Source of the DNA: Acidithiobacillus sp.
GTDB taxonomy: Bacteria > Pseudomonadota > Gammaproteobacteria > Acidithiobacillales > Acidithiobacillaceae
DNA: 6,412 bases
Direction of reading: 5' to 3'
Assembly (NCBI GenBank): GCA_027445725.1
Contig: DAIAVG010000082.1
Location: forward strand, 1-6,412
How positions within the stretch are numbered: the first letter of the stretch is position 1; each line of letters begins with the position of its first letter. A program made the translations under genes and the position numbers. Shown here piece by piece: positions 5,768 through 6,412 of this stretch. Below the pieces are notes generated by a model that saw only the letters and a program-made list of their open reading frames with translations, was not told the DNA's origin and did not search any database.

Positions 5768-6412
5768 TCGCTTCCTCCTTGCACATGTGTTGCCAGGAAA
5801 TTCAATTCGGCTTGGCTGGCATAGGCATTCTGGCGCAACTCGATCGCCTCGGTCTGGGTCGCGAGAACGCGATCCTGTGCCTGCAAAACCGCCCGAAAGC
5901 TGGTATGGCTGGAAGTAAAATCAGCCAAGGTCGCTTGATAGGCCAATTGTGCTTCCGGTACCAGTTTTCGCCGCGTCCGGTGATATTGGTTTTGGTAGGA
6001 GATGTATGCTGCAAAAACTCCACGCACCTGGCGTTCCAGTGATAAACGCTCCTCATCGTACTGGTCCTGTGCTGCAATCGACTGTGCCTGCGCTGCCGCA
6101 ACGGTTTGATCTTGGCGATCTGCTGGGAAAATCGGCAGACTGAGGTTGACGCCCACCGATAACCAATTCGGGCTCCCTGGCGCAAAATCCTGTCCATAAG
6201 CGGTACTCAGGGTAATTTCCGGGAGATAGGCCGTGCGTGCTACGCGCACTGCCTCTTGCGCTGCGGCAGATTGCTCCGCAGCAGCACGTAGTAATGGCTG
6301 TGCCGCGATCTGCGTTATCAGCTGGGCCAAGGATGGGGGTGAGGGTAATTGTGGCCAGCTTGAAGAAATGTGCGGCGGACTTGGAAGGGCCAAGGTTTCG
6401 GCAAGTCGCGCT
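5764..6412 (-). CDS. cusC: Outer-membrane efflux channel, TolC/CusC family (C-terminal part)
   Basis: Partial gene, entering from the right edge with 215 residues visible before the stop at 5764-5766. The frame is already open at the edge (ARLAETLALPSP), so the true start lies outside; the TTG at 6393 is merely an internal leucine. The visible part is the second OEP repeat of a TolC-family channel. About residues 30-60 form the end of a long helix (LLRAAAEQSAAAQEAVRVAR), then YLPEITLSTAYG and VGVNLSLPIF form the outer-membrane strand pair, and a long Ala/Gln-rich helical stretch (about 100-205) ends in SQAELNFLATHV. Such channels form trimers that carry substrate across the outer membrane. 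Gene order channel-adaptor-pump is the usual cusCBA order, so the symbol comes from context; the family alone could equally serve other pumps. Full-length relatives are about 400-480 residues, so roughly half is present. Confidence 0.88.
   Translation of the reverse strand, partial: ARLAETLALPSPPHISSSWPQLPSPPSLAQLITQIAAQPLLRAAAEQSAAAQEAVRVARTAYLPEITLSTAYGQDFAPGSPNWLSVGVNLSLPIFPADRQDQTVAAAQAQSIAAQDQYDEERLSLERQVRGVFAAYISYQNQYHRTRRKLVPEAQLAYQATLADFTSSHTSFRAVLQAQDRVLATQTEAIELRQNAYASQAELNFLATHVQGGSE
5774..5780 (-). promoter_or_regulatory. Ribosome binding site of cusB inside the upstream gene
   Basis: The minus strand reads AAGGAGG, 6 bases before the cusB ATG and within the last codons (Gly-Gly-Ser-Glu) of the outer-membrane channel gene. 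Together with the ATGA overlap it fixes the start and favours reinitiation. Confidence 0.75.

Overview
The window carries most of a heavy-metal efflux operon of the Cus type on the minus strand (about 1306-6412). It is followed on the left by a scrambled, partly decayed stretch and a small orphan regulator gene. The tripartite pump, its copper/silver-type metal ligands and the moderate GC content fit a Gram-negative proteobacterium living with high metal. An acidophilic Acidithiobacillus-like host is my guess from general knowledge; nothing in the window proves it.

Right part, transcribed right to left: the 3' two-fifths or so of a TolC/CusC-type outer-membrane channel gene (runs off the right edge), then cusB (periplasmic adaptor), then cusA (inner-membrane RND pump). 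The genes overlap by 4 bp and 8 bp, so they read as one translationally coupled unit. CusA takes up Cu(I) or Ag(I), mainly from the periplasm, and uses proton flow to drive it. CusB bridges the periplasm, and the TolC-family channel passes the metal through the outer membrane. CusA keeps the three-methionine metal site but differs from E. coli CusA at several relay residues. CusB has a methionine-bearing N-terminal metal domain and a Met-rich C-terminal tail.

Just past cusA, 18 bp after its stop, a perfect ribosome binding site and ATG open a reading frame starting MSRRRFLK, a textbook twin-arginine signal motif. It dies after 25 codons. The sequence that replaces the rest is next to a decayed IS5-family transposase on the plus strand (about 906-1218). 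I read this as a fourth operon gene for an exported protein, cut off a few codons after its start by an IS-associated rearrangement. This is the most interesting observation in the window.

Left part: about 400 bp without a recognisable gene (481-890), then a complete HipB-like XRE-family regulator on the minus strand (169-480) with a strong ribosome binding site. GACAT/ATGTC half-sites in inverted arrangement lie both upstream and downstream of it. A possible further minus-strand gene may begin at position 43 and leave the window.
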